From Microbacterium sufflavum (GTDB taxonomy: Bacteria > Actinomycetota > Actinomycetes > Actinomycetales > Microbacteriaceae): DNA of 64,000 nucleotides. Under the pieces are notes generated by a model, which saw nothing but the letters and a program-made list of their open reading frames with translations, was not told the origin of the DNA and ran no database searches. The first letter of the stretch is position 1, and each line of letters begins with the position of its first letter. Positions 25,056-33,222 of this stretch are shown here, piece after piece. The stretch covers positions 1,860,001 through 1,924,000 of the forward strand of contig NZ_JAHWXK010000001.1 in the NCBI RefSeq assembly GCF_023091155.1. Reading direction: 5' to 3'. Both the position numbers and the translations under genes were made by a program.

Positions 25056-25654
25056 ACGACGACCACGAGAACCCGGACCTGCGCGGTCTCGGACTGGAGC
25101 CCGACGACCTCGACGGGCACACGATCGAGGAGCTCGCCGACTACCTCGAGGCGGGGCGTCAGCCGCGCGTGGCCTCGATCGAGGAATCGCCGGGGTGCCA
25201 GCTCGCCCTCGACGCGCTCGAGCGGCTGCACGGACTGGGCGACGCGCTGATGGCGGCCGATACCGCGGCAGAGCCCGCGGTCGAGGAGGGGTGGATCGAC
25301 CGGATCCTGAGCGGGATCGCGATGGACGCCAGGGCGGGACGCCGCATCCCATTCGCCTCGGACGACCCTGCGGTGGAGCTGGCGATCACCGAGGGTGCGG
25401 TGCGCGGTCTCGTGCGGGCGGCCGAGGAGGCGGTCCCCGGCGTGCTCGTCGGGCGATGCCGCCTGGAGGGCGACGTCACGACGCCGGGTGCTCCCGTGCG
25501 CGTGGCGATCGACGCGAGCGTGCTGCACGGCGAGCCGATCCGCGGGCTGGCCGACCGGCTCCGTACCGAGGTGGACGCGCGGCTGCGCCGGCACACCGAG
25601 CTCACCATCGCCGCGATCGACGTGACCGTCAAGGACATCAGGGAGGTGTCGTGA
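25052..25654 (+). CDS. Asp23/Gls24 family protein, possible partner of the sigma factor
   Basis: This 200-residue protein has a C-terminal Asp23-like domain (about residues 90-200, with 'VRVAIDASVLHGEPI' and 'LTIAAIDVTVKDI'). Its N-terminal section, 'HTIEELADYLEAGRQP' followed by 'SPGCQLALDALERL', recalls the layout of ECF anti-sigma domains but has only one Cys. The ATG overlaps the sigma-factor stop by four bases, the usual position of an anti-sigma gene. I infer that it may tie sigma activity to the envelope Asp23 complex; this is untested. Confidence 0.82.
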   Translation: MNDDHENPDLRGLGLEPDDLDGHTIEELADYLEAGRQPRVASIEESPGCQLALDALERLHGLGDALMAADTAAEPAVEEGWIDRILSGIAMDARAGRRIPFASDDPAVELAITEGAVRGLVRAAEEAVPGVLVGRCRLEGDVTTPGAPVRVAIDASVLHGEPIRGLADRLRTEVDARLRRHTELTIAAIDVTVKDIREVS

Positions 25655-26046
25655 TGACGCAGGATCCGACGATCGACGGCGAGGGCCGTCGCGAGCTGGC
25701 CGCCCGGATCGAACAGGTCCTGCGCGCGCAGGAGGGGGTCCGCGGCGTCTACCGCTCCGGCTCGCTCATCTCGAATCTGCTCAGGGCGGGGGCCGCGGCG
25801 CTGGGCGCGACGCGCGACGCCGAGCCGATCGTGTCGGTGGCCGCGGGGGCGCGCGGGGCCGCGGTCGAGGCGTCGATCGGGGTGGACGCGGGCGCGGCGT
25901 CCGGAGAGGTCCTCCGGGAGGCGCGGGCCGCGGTGGAGGCCGTGCTCGCGGAGCAGGGGTACCAGCGCGAGAGCATCACGCTCGTGGTGGCCTACGTGCA
26001 GGTCGCCCGTGCCGCGGAGGAGCCCGTCGAGGTGGAGCCCCGCTGA
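25654..26046 (+). CDS. Asp23-like hypothetical protein, 130 residues
   Basis: This soluble protein repeats the helix-strand pattern of the cluster ('RIEQVLRAQEGVRGVYRSG', then 'SITLVVAYVQVA' at the end). It is best described as a divergent Asp23-like member. GGGAGG at 25641-25646 favours ATG 25654 over the in-frame GTG 25651. It is the last gene of the sigma-factor operon; its final codons form the left arm of a terminator shared with the convergent oxidoreductase gene. Confidence 0.75.
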   Translation: MTQDPTIDGEGRRELAARIEQVLRAQEGVRGVYRSGSLISNLLRAGAAALGATRDAEPIVSVAAGARGAAVEASIGVDAGAASGEVLREARAAVEAVLAEQGYQRESITLVVAYVQVARAAEEPVEVEPR

Positions 26047-26066
26047 CCGTGCGGTCGGCGGGGCTC
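26035..26066. terminator. Bidirectional terminator between the Asp23-like gene and the oxidoreductase gene
   Basis: GAGCCCCGC and GCGGGGCTC (26035-26043 with 26058-26066) enclose a second stem GACCG/CGGTC, giving a nearly continuous hairpin of about 14 bp. It overlaps the end of the plus-strand gene and lies nine bases before the end of the minus-strand gene. Confidence 0.75.
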
Positions 26067-26074
26067 CGGCCGGC

Positions 26075-26920
26075 TCACGCGATCGCGCGCAGTCCCTCGA
26101 CGAGCGGCGTGGTCGGACGGCCGATCAGCCGCGCGAGCGTGCCGTCGGTCTCGGCCAGTGCGCCCCCGCGGATGCCGGCGTCGAGGGCGACGACGAAGCC
26201 CGCGGTGCCCTCGTCGAGCCCGGCTTCGCGCAGCGCCGCGAGCTGCTGGTCCGCCGTGAGCGACACGAAGGTCACCTCGCGTCCGGTGACCTCGGCGATC
26301 GCGGCGGCCAGCTCCGTGTAGTCCCACGCGACGTCGCCGCCGAGCTCGTACACGGCGCCCGTGTGACCGTCGTCGAGCGCGACCACGGCGGCGGCCTCGG
26401 CGTAGTCGGCGCGGCCGGCGGAGGCGACGCGACCCTCGCCGGTGCCGGAGGCGAGCACGCCCGTCTCGGCTGCGCGCGCGAGGTCGGCGGCGTAGTTCTC
26501 CGTGTACCAGTTGTTGCGCAGGATCACGGCCGGGACGCCGGAGGCCGCGATCAGCTCCTCCGTGGCCTTGTGCTCCGGCGCGAGCACCAGGTCGCTCGTG
26601 GTGGCCTTCGGGGCGCTGGTGTAGACGAGCTTCGAGACGCCGGCGGCTGCGGCCGCGTCGATCACGGCCCGGTGCTGCTCGACGCGGCGGCCGACCTCGG
26701 AGCCGGACACGAGCACGACCGTGTCGATGCCGTCGAGGGCCGCGGCGACGGAGGCCGGGTCGTCGTAGTCGAGCGGCACGACGCGCACGCCGAGGTCGGC
26801 CGCCCTGGCCACGTCGCGCGCTCCGGCGACGATCGACTGGGGGTCGGCGCCGCGGGCGAGGAGGGCGGCGATGATGAGGCGGCCGAGGTGTCCGGTGGCT
26901 CCGGTGACGAGGATGGTCAT
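26075..26920 (-). CDS. NAD(P)H-binding oxidoreductase, NmrA/QOR2 type
   Basis: This 281-residue protein starts with a Rossmann motif 'ILVTGATGHLGRLIIAALLA' and has the NmrA-like layout without the SDR Tyr-x-x-x-Lys pair. Its length and pattern resemble E. coli QorB (YtfG), an NADPH-dependent quinone reductase. The divergent HxlR gene next to it supports this, because qorB and its HxlR regulator ytfH have the same arrangement. ATG 26920 has a GGAAGGA element upstream. A role in quinone or electrophile detoxification is likely. Confidence 0.88.
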   Translation of the reverse strand: MTILVTGATGHLGRLIIAALLARGADPQSIVAGARDVARAADLGVRVVPLDYDDPASVAAALDGIDTVVLVSGSEVGRRVEQHRAVIDAAAAAGVSKLVYTSAPKATTSDLVLAPEHKATEELIAASGVPAVILRNNWYTENYAADLARAAETGVLASGTGEGRVASAGRADYAEAAAVVALDDGHTGAVYELGGDVAWDYTELAAAIAEVTGREVTFVSLTADQQLAALREAGLDEGTAGFVVALDAGIRGGALAETDGTLARLIGRPTTPLVEGLRAIA

Positions 26921-26990
26921 GAGGGGCGGTCCTTCCGTTGGTGAACACCTGCCCCAACCGGCGCGAGACACCCGCGCATTCCATCCGACC

Positions 26991-27015
26991 GGTACCCACT
27001 TTGACGTAAGGTACC
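26991..27015. promoter_or_regulatory. Paired GGTACC sites in the oxidoreductase/HxlR divergent region
   Basis: GGTACC occurs at 26991-26996 and 27010-27015, 19 bases apart centre to centre, in the 98-base gap between the divergent genes. The second copy overlaps the TAAGGT -10 box (27007-27012) of the HxlR gene. They are good candidates for HxlR dimer sites controlling both genes. Confidence 0.45.
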
Positions 27016-27018
27016 TAC

Positions 27019-27384
27019 ATGTCGGTGAGTTTTGCGGAAATCCGGGAGTCTTCGCCCACGGTGTTCGACCAGGGCTGCGGCACGCGCGTGGTGCTGGACC
27101 ACATCATGAGCAAGTGGGGCGTGCTGGTGCTGTCGTGCCTGTCGGACGGCACGCGGCGCTGGGGCGAGCTGCGGCGGGAGGTCGACGGCATCAGCGAGAA
27201 GATGCTCGCGACCACGCTGCGCACGCTGTCGGCGGATGGGCTGGTGCACCGGGAATCCCTGCCCACGGTGCCCCCGCACGTGGAGTACAGCCTCACCCCG
27301 CTGGGACGTGACCTGATGGAGCGGATGCTGCCGCTGATGGAGTGGGTCGCCACGCACGCCGACGGGATGCTCGGTCGCGAATGA
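27019..27384 (+). CDS. HxlR-family transcriptional regulator
   Basis: This 121-residue winged-helix protein has the HxlR signature: 'IMSKWGVLVLSCLSDGTRRW' near residue 30 and 'ISEKMLATTLRTLSADGLV' near residue 60. Cys19 in 'DQGCGTR' lies where redox-sensing members such as YodB and HypR carry their reactive Cys. It is divergent from the QOR2-like reductase gene and probably represses it until quinones or other electrophiles modify it. TAAGGT lies six bases before the ATG, so the mRNA is probably leaderless. Confidence 0.92.
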   Translation: MSVSFAEIRESSPTVFDQGCGTRVVLDHIMSKWGVLVLSCLSDGTRRWGELRREVDGISEKMLATTLRTLSADGLVHRESLPTVPPHVEYSLTPLGRDLMERMLPLMEWVATHADGMLGRE

Positions 27385-27446
27385 ATCCACGGATTCCGTC
27401 GTGAGATGAAGTTGTGTGAGTGGAATCCGTTGCTCGAAGAAAAGGA

Positions 27447-27476
27447 TTGACGGTATACCGCAGCTCGTCGTACTGT
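27447..27476 (+). promoter_or_regulatory. Promoter of the APC permease gene, leaderless type
   Basis: TTGACG (27447-27452) and TACTGT (27471-27476) are 18 bases apart, and the ATG follows only six bases after the -10 box. Both hexamers are close to consensus, so this is the clearest leaderless promoter in the window. Confidence 0.7.
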
Positions 27477-27482
27477 CTGAGC

Positions 27483-29021
27483 ATGGCAACGACGCCCATC
27501 CACCTGGAACGACCCGACGGCAAGGGGCTGGCCGCTGGCACCCTCGGCCTGTGGGGATCCACCGTCATCGGTCTCGCCTCCACGGCGCCGGTCTACTCCC
27601 TCGTCGCGACGCTCGGCTTCGTCGTGCTCGCGGTCGGGGCGCAGGCACCGATCGCGTTCGTGATCGCCTTCGTCCCGATGCTCCTGATCGCCTTCGCCTA
27701 CCGCGAGCTCAACAACGCCGTGCCCGACTGCGGCACCACCTTCACCTGGGGCACGAAAGCGTTCGGCCCCTGGGTGGGCTGGATGGGCGGCTGGGGTGTC
27801 GCGGTGGCCGGGATGGTCGTGCTCGCGAACCTCGCCCAGATCGCCTCGGTGTACTTCTGGTCCCTGATCGGGTTCGACCTGGAGAACAACGACTGGCGGA
27901 TCATCCTCGTCGCGGTGCTCTTCATCGCCGCGATGACCTGGGTCAGCTGGCGCGGCGTCGAGATCGGCGAGCGCATCCAGAACATCCTGCTGGCCGTGCA
28001 GTACCTGGCCCTCGCGATCTTCGTGGTGGCCGCGCTGTGGCAGTTCTTCACCGGCGACGCCCCCGACGCCACGCCGTTCTCGTGGGAGTGGCTGAACCCG
28101 TTCGGCTTCACGGACTGGTCGGGCTTCACCGAGGCCATCCTGCTCGCCCTCTTCATCTACTGGGGCTGGGACACGTGCCTCGCGCTGAACGAGGAGACCA
28201 AGGACCCCAAGCGCATTCCCGGGCGGGCGGCCGTGCTGACCTGCGTGATCCTGCTGGTGACCTACGTCGCCGTCACGATCGCGGCGATGATGTACGCGGG
28301 TCTCGGCGAGGACGGCACGGGGCTCGGCAACGAGGCCAACGCCGACGACTTCTTCCTCGCGATCAAGGACGGCCTGCTGGGCCCGTTCGGCTGGGTGCTG
28401 GTGGTCTCCGTCATCATCTCGGCGATCTCGTCGACGCAGACGACGATCCTGCCCACCGCGCGCGGCACGCTCGCGATGGGCGTGTACCGCGCGCTCCCCG
28501 CGAAGTTCAAGGAGGTGCACCCGGTCTACAAGACCCCGTCGTTCTCGACCATCGTGATGGGCGTGGTCGCCTCCGCGTACTACGTGGGCATGACGCTCAT
28601 CAGCGACAACATCCTGCAGGACTCGATCCTGTCGCTGGGCCTCGCCATCGCGTTCTACTACGCCATCACCGGGTTCGCGTGCGTCTGGTACTTCCGCGCC
28701 GACCTGCGCAACTCGGCACGCGACCTCTTCTTCAAGGGGATCTTCCCGCTCGTCGGGGCGCTGCTGCTCACCGGCGCGTTCGTGCAGTCCGCGATCGACA
28801 TGTGGGACGTGGACTACGGTTACACGGTGCTGTTCGGCATCGGCGGCACGTTCGTGATCGGCATCGGCTCGCTCGCGATCGGCCTGGTGCTGATGCTCCT
28901 GTGGTACCTGTTCCCGCGGTCGAAGCGCTTCTTCCGCGGCGAGAGCCTGAACCGCGACACCGAGGTGATGGTGCCGGACGAGCCCGGCGTCTCCATCCGC
29001 TCGGTCGACGGCGGCATCTGA
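27483..29021 (+). CDS. APC-superfamily amino acid permease
   Basis: This 512-residue protein has about twelve membrane helices and the glycine-rich first helix of APC transporters ('GTLGLWGSTVIGLASTAP'). The segment 'WGWDTCLALNEETKDPKRIP' in the middle matches the conserved loop after helix 6. It should import an amino acid or a related amine with protons. ATG 27483 is supported by the promoter that ends six bases upstream. No metabolic neighbour indicates the substrate. Confidence 0.9.
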   Translation: MATTPIHLERPDGKGLAAGTLGLWGSTVIGLASTAPVYSLVATLGFVVLAVGAQAPIAFVIAFVPMLLIAFAYRELNNAVPDCGTTFTWGTKAFGPWVGWMGGWGVAVAGMVVLANLAQIASVYFWSLIGFDLENNDWRIILVAVLFIAAMTWVSWRGVEIGERIQNILLAVQYLALAIFVVAALWQFFTGDAPDATPFSWEWLNPFGFTDWSGFTEAILLALFIYWGWDTCLALNEETKDPKRIPGRAAVLTCVILLVTYVAVTIAAMMYAGLGEDGTGLGNEANADDFFLAIKDGLLGPFGWVLVVSVIISAISSTQTTILPTARGTLAMGVYRALPAKFKEVHPVYKTPSFSTIVMGVVASAYYVGMTLISDNILQDSILSLGLAIAFYYAITGFACVWYFRADLRNSARDLFFKGIFPLVGALLLTGAFVQSAIDMWDVDYGYTVLFGIGGTFVIGIGSLAIGLVLMLLWYLFPRSKRFFRGESLNRDTEVMVPDEPGVSIRSVDGGI

Positions 29022-29059
29022 GGCGGCGGGTGCGCGCGGGGCTGTCCTAGGCTGGCCTC

Positions 29060-29908
29060 GTGCGCATCCGGCTCGACATCGCCTACGACGGCACCCACTT
29101 CCGCGGCTGGGCGACACAGCCCACGCTCCGCACCGTTCAGGGCACGCTGGAGGCGGCGCTCGCCCGCATCGTGGGCTCCGACGTGCGGTTCGTGGTCGCC
29201 GGCCGCACCGACGCCGGGGTGCACGCGAGCGGACAGGTCGCGCACGTCGATCTCGACGAGCGGCAGTGGTCGCGCATCGAGGCCAGGCACGGGCGGGCCG
29301 CGCAGGATCCGGCCGGCTCGATCGCCGGGCGCATGCGGGGTGTGCTCGGCGCCTACTCCGACGTGACCGTCATCCGGTCGACCGCGGCGCCCGAGGGCTT
29401 CGATGCACGGTTCTCGGCCGTGTGGCGCCGCTACCGGTACCGACTCGCCGACGGCCTGGCCGGCTACGACCCGCTGCGTCGCGCCGACACCACGAGCATC
29501 CGCGGACGCCTGGACGAGCGCGCGATGGACGAGGCCGCGCGCACCCTGATCGGCCTGCACGACTTCGCGGCCTACTGCAAGCCCCGCGAGGAGGCCACCA
29601 CCATCCGCACCCTGCTCGACTACCGGTGGGAGCGCGACGCGGACGGCGTGCTGGTGGCCGAGGTGAAGGCGGACGCGTTCTGCCACAGCATGGTGCGCGC
29701 CCTCGTCGGCGCGTGCGCGGCCGTGGGGGAGGGTCGCCTGGACGTGTCCGACCTGGTGGTGCTGCGCGACGCTCTCACCAGGACCAGCGAGTTCAAGGTG
29801 CTCGCGGCCCGGGGACTGACGCTGACCGAGGTCGGGTATCCGGCGGACGAGCTGCTCGCCGCACGGGCCGAACAGACCAGGGCCCGCCGCGACCGCGAGT
29901 CGGACTGA
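29060..29908 (+). CDS. truA: tRNA pseudouridine synthase A
   Basis: This 282-residue enzyme converts uridines 38-40 in the anticodon stem-loop of tRNAs to pseudouridine. The catalytic Asp51 lies in 'GRTDAGVHASGQVAHV', and the N-terminal 'IAYDGTHFRGWATQP' is typical of TruA. An insertion of about 20 residues ('RHGRAAQDPAGSIAGRM') is common in actinobacterial versions. TAGGCT (29048-29053) lies six bases before the GTG start and there is no ribosome binding site, so the mRNA is probably leaderless. Confidence 0.96.
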   Translation: MRIRLDIAYDGTHFRGWATQPTLRTVQGTLEAALARIVGSDVRFVVAGRTDAGVHASGQVAHVDLDERQWSRIEARHGRAAQDPAGSIAGRMRGVLGAYSDVTVIRSTAAPEGFDARFSAVWRRYRYRLADGLAGYDPLRRADTTSIRGRLDERAMDEAARTLIGLHDFAAYCKPREEATTIRTLLDYRWERDADGVLVAEVKADAFCHSMVRALVGACAAVGEGRLDVSDLVVLRDALTRTSEFKVLAARGLTLTEVGYPADELLAARAEQTRARRDRESD

Positions 29909-29960
29909 TCGCCGGATACGGATCCCGGGCACAGCAGGGGCGGGTAGCGTGGGCACGGTC

Positions 29961-30629
29961 ATGAAGGTCATCTCGTACAACCTGCGCAAACACCGGGCGG
30001 CCGGGGAGCTCGCGACACTCGTCGCCGAACACGACCCCGACATCCTCTGCCTGCAGGAGTGCGACGTGCCGGCGCTGCCCGACCGGATCGGGGGCCTCGT
30101 GCTCGCCGACGCCACCCAGGGCAACCGCCTCGGACTCGCGCTGTTCTACCGCGAGAGCACCTACCACCTGCAGGGCATCCGCACCCTCGGGCTCAAGAAG
30201 TCGCTGCACGACCGCATCGCGAAGCCCGCGCACGAGCGGGTGCTCGGCGCACGGCTGCGCGACATCGACGACGGCGACGAGTTCATCGTCGCGTCGTTCC
30301 ACGCCGCACCGCTGACGGCGCTGAACTCGCTGCGGCGCCACCAGATCCGCGCGGCCCTGACCGAGCTCGCGAGCCTCGGGGACGGCCTTCCGCAGCTCAT
30401 GGTCGGCGACTACAACTACCCCGTGTTCAAGGAGAACCTGGGGCAGGCCGTGCGCGACCACGGCTATGCGCTGTCGCTCAGCGACGACCACACCTACACG
30501 CGCTACCGCGTCTTCCGCGGTCACTACGACTTCGCGACCTCGACCGGATTCGAGATCGAGCGCATCACGACCCTGCCGCAGCGGTCGAGCGACCACCGTC
30601 CGATCCTGGTGACGGTGAAGACCGACTGA
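29961..30629 (+). CDS. Endonuclease/exonuclease/phosphatase family protein
   Basis: This 222-residue protein has the EEP fold: 'VISYNLRKH' at the N-terminus, the metal-binding Glu in 'ILCLQECD' near residue 34, 'MVGDYNYP' near residue 152, and the C-terminal 'SDHRPIL'. The family includes DNA repair nucleases and phospholipid or inositol phosphatases; the precise substrate is unknown. It has no signal peptide and so should act in the cytoplasm. ATG 29961 follows a TAGCGT box by ten bases, giving at most a very short leader. Confidence 0.85.
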   Translation: MKVISYNLRKHRAAGELATLVAEHDPDILCLQECDVPALPDRIGGLVLADATQGNRLGLALFYRESTYHLQGIRTLGLKKSLHDRIAKPAHERVLGARLRDIDDGDEFIVASFHAAPLTALNSLRRHQIRAALTELASLGDGLPQLMVGDYNYPVFKENLGQAVRDHGYALSLSDDHTYTRYRVFRGHYDFATSTGFEIERITTLPQRSSDHRPILVTVKTD

Positions 30630-30652
30630 CCGGGCGCGGGCCCGCGGCTGGT

Positions 30653-30682
30653 TTGGTCGGAGGGGGTCGGGTGGCGTATGCT
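30653..30682 (+). promoter_or_regulatory. Promoter of the rplM-rpsI operon
   Basis: TTGGTC (30653-30658) and TATGCT (30677-30682) are 18 bases apart. Transcription from here leaves a leader of about 135 bases before rplM, unusually long for this window. Confidence 0.55.
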
Positions 30683-30825
30683 GACTCTTTGGTGCCCTTC
30701 CCGTACTGCGAGGAAGACGCACATCCGAACGTGAGCCCTCCACTGGCGTGTTCGTCCCTGTCGGGAGGAACCACCCCGGAGTGGGATTCACGAACACCTC
30801 CGTTCGACAAGAAAGCAGCACTATC

Positions 30826-31272
30826 GTGACGCGCACTTACACCCCCAAGGCTGGCGAAGTCCAGCGCGACTGGGTCGTCATCGACGCCACCGACGTCGTT
30901 CTCGGCCGCCTGGCCTCGCACGCGGCGACGCTCCTGCGTGGCAAGCACAAGCCGACCTTCGCCAACCACATCGACTCGGGTGACTTCGTCATCATCGTGA
31001 ACGCCGACAAGGTCGCGCTCACCGGTCAGAAGCTCCAGAAGAAGATCGCCTACCGTCACTCGGGCTACCCGGGTGGTCTGAAGGCCGTCAGCTACTCCGA
31101 GCTGCTCGAGAAGAACCCGGTCCGCGCCGTGGAGAAGGCCATCCGCGGCATGCTCCCGAAGAACAGCCTGGGCCGCCAGCAGCTGTCGAAGCTGAAGGTG
31201 TACGTCGGTGCCGAGCACCCGCACGCCGCGCAGCAGCCCCAGCCGTACACCCTCGACCAGGTCGCCCAGTAA
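30826..31272 (+). CDS. rplM: Ribosomal protein L13
   Basis: This 148-residue protein of the large ribosomal subunit matches L13 throughout: '[19 protein letters not shown]', '[17 protein letters not shown]', and the C-terminal '[16 protein letters not shown]'. The start GTG 30826 gives the normal N-terminus; the frame is open further upstream but that part has no L13 similarity. rpsI follows after 26 bases in the conserved rplM-rpsI operon, and glmM follows that. Confidence 0.98.
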   Translation: MTRTYTPKAGEVQRDWVVIDATDVVLGRLASHAATLLRGKHKPTFANHIDSGDFVIIVNADKVALTGQKLQKKIAYRHSGYPGGLKAVSYSELLEKNPVRAVEKAIRGMLPKNSLGRQQLSKLKVYVGAEHPHAAQQPQPYTLDQVAQ

Positions 31273-31298
31273 GCGCCGTAACGACTAAGGACATACTC

Positions 31299-31784
31299 GT
31301 GGCTGACATCCAGGACACCACCGAAAACCTCCAGAACTTCTCGACGTCGACCCCCGAGACCGAGGCAGTCGAGGCGGCTCCCCGCCCCGTGCTCAGCGTC
31401 CCGGGCGCCGCTGTCGGCCGTCGCAAGCAGGCCATCGCCCGCGTGCGTCTGGTCCCCGGCTCGGGCACCATCACGGTCAACGGCCGCACGCTCGAGGACT
31501 ACTTCCCGAACAAGCTGCACCAGCAGCTGATCAACGACCCGTTCACCGCGCTGAACCTCGCCGGTGCCTACGACGTGATCGCCCGCATCTCGGGTGGTGG
31601 CGACTCCGGCCAGGCCGGCGCGCTGCGTCTCGGCATCGCTCGTGCCCTCAACGGCATCGACGCGGAGAACAACCGTCCGACCCTGAAGAAGGCCGGCTTC
31701 CTCTCGCGCGACGCTCGCGTCAAGGAGCGCAAGAAGGCCGGACTCAAGAAGGCCCGTAAGGCGCCTCAGTACTCGAAGCGTTAA
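31299..31784 (+). CDS. rpsI: Ribosomal protein S9
   Basis: This 161-residue small-subunit protein has the S9 core '[17 protein letters not shown]' and the conserved basic end '[12 protein letters not shown]', whose last Arg reaches the P-site tRNA. The first 35 residues are an acidic extension seen in many actinobacterial S9 proteins. The start is GTG 31299 with AAGGA upstream. It is co-transcribed with rplM. Confidence 0.98.
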   Translation: MADIQDTTENLQNFSTSTPETEAVEAAPRPVLSVPGAAVGRRKQAIARVRLVPGSGTITVNGRTLEDYFPNKLHQQLINDPFTALNLAGAYDVIARISGGGDSGQAGALRLGIARALNGIDAENNRPTLKKAGFLSRDARVKERKKAGLKKARKAPQYSKR

Positions 31785-31798
31785 GGTCCACTGCTCCG

Positions 31799-33157
31799 AT
31801 GCCGATCTTTGGCACGGACGGCGTGCGAGGACTCGCCAATGGCATCCTCACCGCCGACCTGGCGCTCACCCTGGCCCAGGCGACTGCTGTCGTCCTGGGC
31901 CAGGGCCGTACGGCGGAGGCTCGCAAGGCCGAAGGCAAGCGACTCACCGCCGTGGTCGCCCGTGACCCCCGGGTCTCGGGGCACTTCCTCACCGCCGCCG
32001 TCTCCGCGGGCCTCGCGTCCTCCGGCGTCGACGTGCTCGAGGCCGGAGTCATCCCGACCCCCGCCCTCGCGTTCCTCGTGGCCGACCGCGACGCCGACTT
32101 CGGCGTGATGATCTCGGCGTCGCACAACGCGGCGCCCGACAACGGCATCAAGATCTTCGCGCGCGGCGGCCGCAAGCTCCCCGACATCGTCGAGCAGCGC
32201 ATCGAAGAGGCCATGCACGGCGAGAAGCTGCGCCCCACCGGCGCGGGCGTCGGCCGCATCGACCGCTTCTCCGACGCCGAGGACCGCTACGTCGTGCACC
32301 TGCTCGGCTCGCTGCCGCACCGCCTGGAGGGCATCCACGTGGTGCTCGACTGCGCGCACGGTGCCGCCTCCGGCGTGTCGCCCGAGACGTTCCGCGACGC
32401 GGGGGCCGAGGTGACCGTGATCGGCGCCGACCCCGACGGCTGGAACATCAACGACGGCGTCGGCTCGACGCACCTGGAGAACCTCGCGGAGGCCGTGGTG
32501 CGGCTCGGCGCCGACGTGGGCATCGCGCACGACGGCGACGCCGACCGCTGCCTCGCGGTCGACGCGAACGGCGCCGTCGTCGACGGCGACCAGATCATGG
32601 CGATCCTCGCGCTGTCGATGAAGGAGCGCGGCGTCCTCACCGACGACACGCTCGTCGCCACGGTCATGAGCAACCTCGGCCTGCACGTCGCGATGCGCGA
32701 GCACGGCGTGACCGTGCGTCAGACCGCGGTCGGCGACCGGTACGTGCTCGAAGACATGAACGAGGGCGGCTACGCGCTCGGCGGCGAGCAGTCCGGACAC
32801 GTGATCATGAGCGAGTTCGCCACCACCGGCGACGGCCTGCTCACGGGTCTGCACCTGGTGTCCGAGATGGCCCGACAGGGGAAGTCCCTCGCCGAGCTCG
32901 CCTCGGTGATGACGGTCTACCCGCAGGTGCTGATCAACGTGCGCGACGTCGACAAGGATCGTGTCGCCGACGACGAGGTCGTGCAGCAGGCGGTGCGCGA
33001 GGTGGAGGCCGAGCTCGGCGACACCGGTCGCGTGCTGCTGCGCAAGTCCGGCACGGAGCCGCTGGTGCGCGTGATGGTCGAGGCGGCCGACGCCGAGTCG
33101 GTGCGCACCTACGCGGAACGTCTCGCCGGGGTGGTCCAGGAGCGCCTGGCGCTCTGA
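31799..33157 (+). CDS. glmM: Phosphoglucosamine mutase
   Basis: This 452-residue enzyme converts glucosamine-6-phosphate to glucosamine-1-phosphate on the path to UDP-GlcNAc. The phosphorylated serine is Ser108 in '[16 protein letters not shown]', the metal site is '[11 protein letters not shown]' (near residue 245), and the phosphate-binding '[14 protein letters not shown]' lies near the end. It starts 14 bases after rpsI, an arrangement common in actinobacteria. UDP-GlcNAc is the precursor of both amino sugars made by the polysaccharide operon that begins about 3 kb downstream. Confidence 0.97.
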   Translation: MPIFGTDGVRGLANGILTADLALTLAQATAVVLGQGRTAEARKAEGKRLTAVVARDPRVSGHFLTAAVSAGLASSGVDVLEAGVIPTPALAFLVADRDADFGVMISASHNAAPDNGIKIFARGGRKLPDIVEQRIEEAMHGEKLRPTGAGVGRIDRFSDAEDRYVVHLLGSLPHRLEGIHVVLDCAHGAASGVSPETFRDAGAEVTVIGADPDGWNINDGVGSTHLENLAEAVVRLGADVGIAHDGDADRCLAVDANGAVVDGDQIMAILALSMKERGVLTDDTLVATVMSNLGLHVAMREHGVTVRQTAVGDRYVLEDMNEGGYALGGEQSGHVIMSEFATTGDGLLTGLHLVSEMARQGKSLAELASVMTVYPQVLINVRDVDKDRVADDEVVQQAVREVEAELGDTGRVLLRKSGTEPLVRVMVEAADAESVRTYAERLAGVVQERLAL

Positions 33158-33170
33158 CGCACGTCGCAGA

Positions 33171-33209
33171 CAGAACGGCCGGTCGCTGCTCCAGCGGCCG
33201 GCCGTTCTG
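33171..33209. terminator. Terminator between glmM and the convergent membrane glycosyltransferase gene
   Basis: An 18-bp stem (33171-33188 with 33192-33209, one G:U pair) closes a three-base loop. It lies 13 bases after the glmM stop and 13 bases before the minus-strand gene end, so it can serve both. Confidence 0.88.
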
Positions 33210-33222
33210 CATGCCGCGGGCG

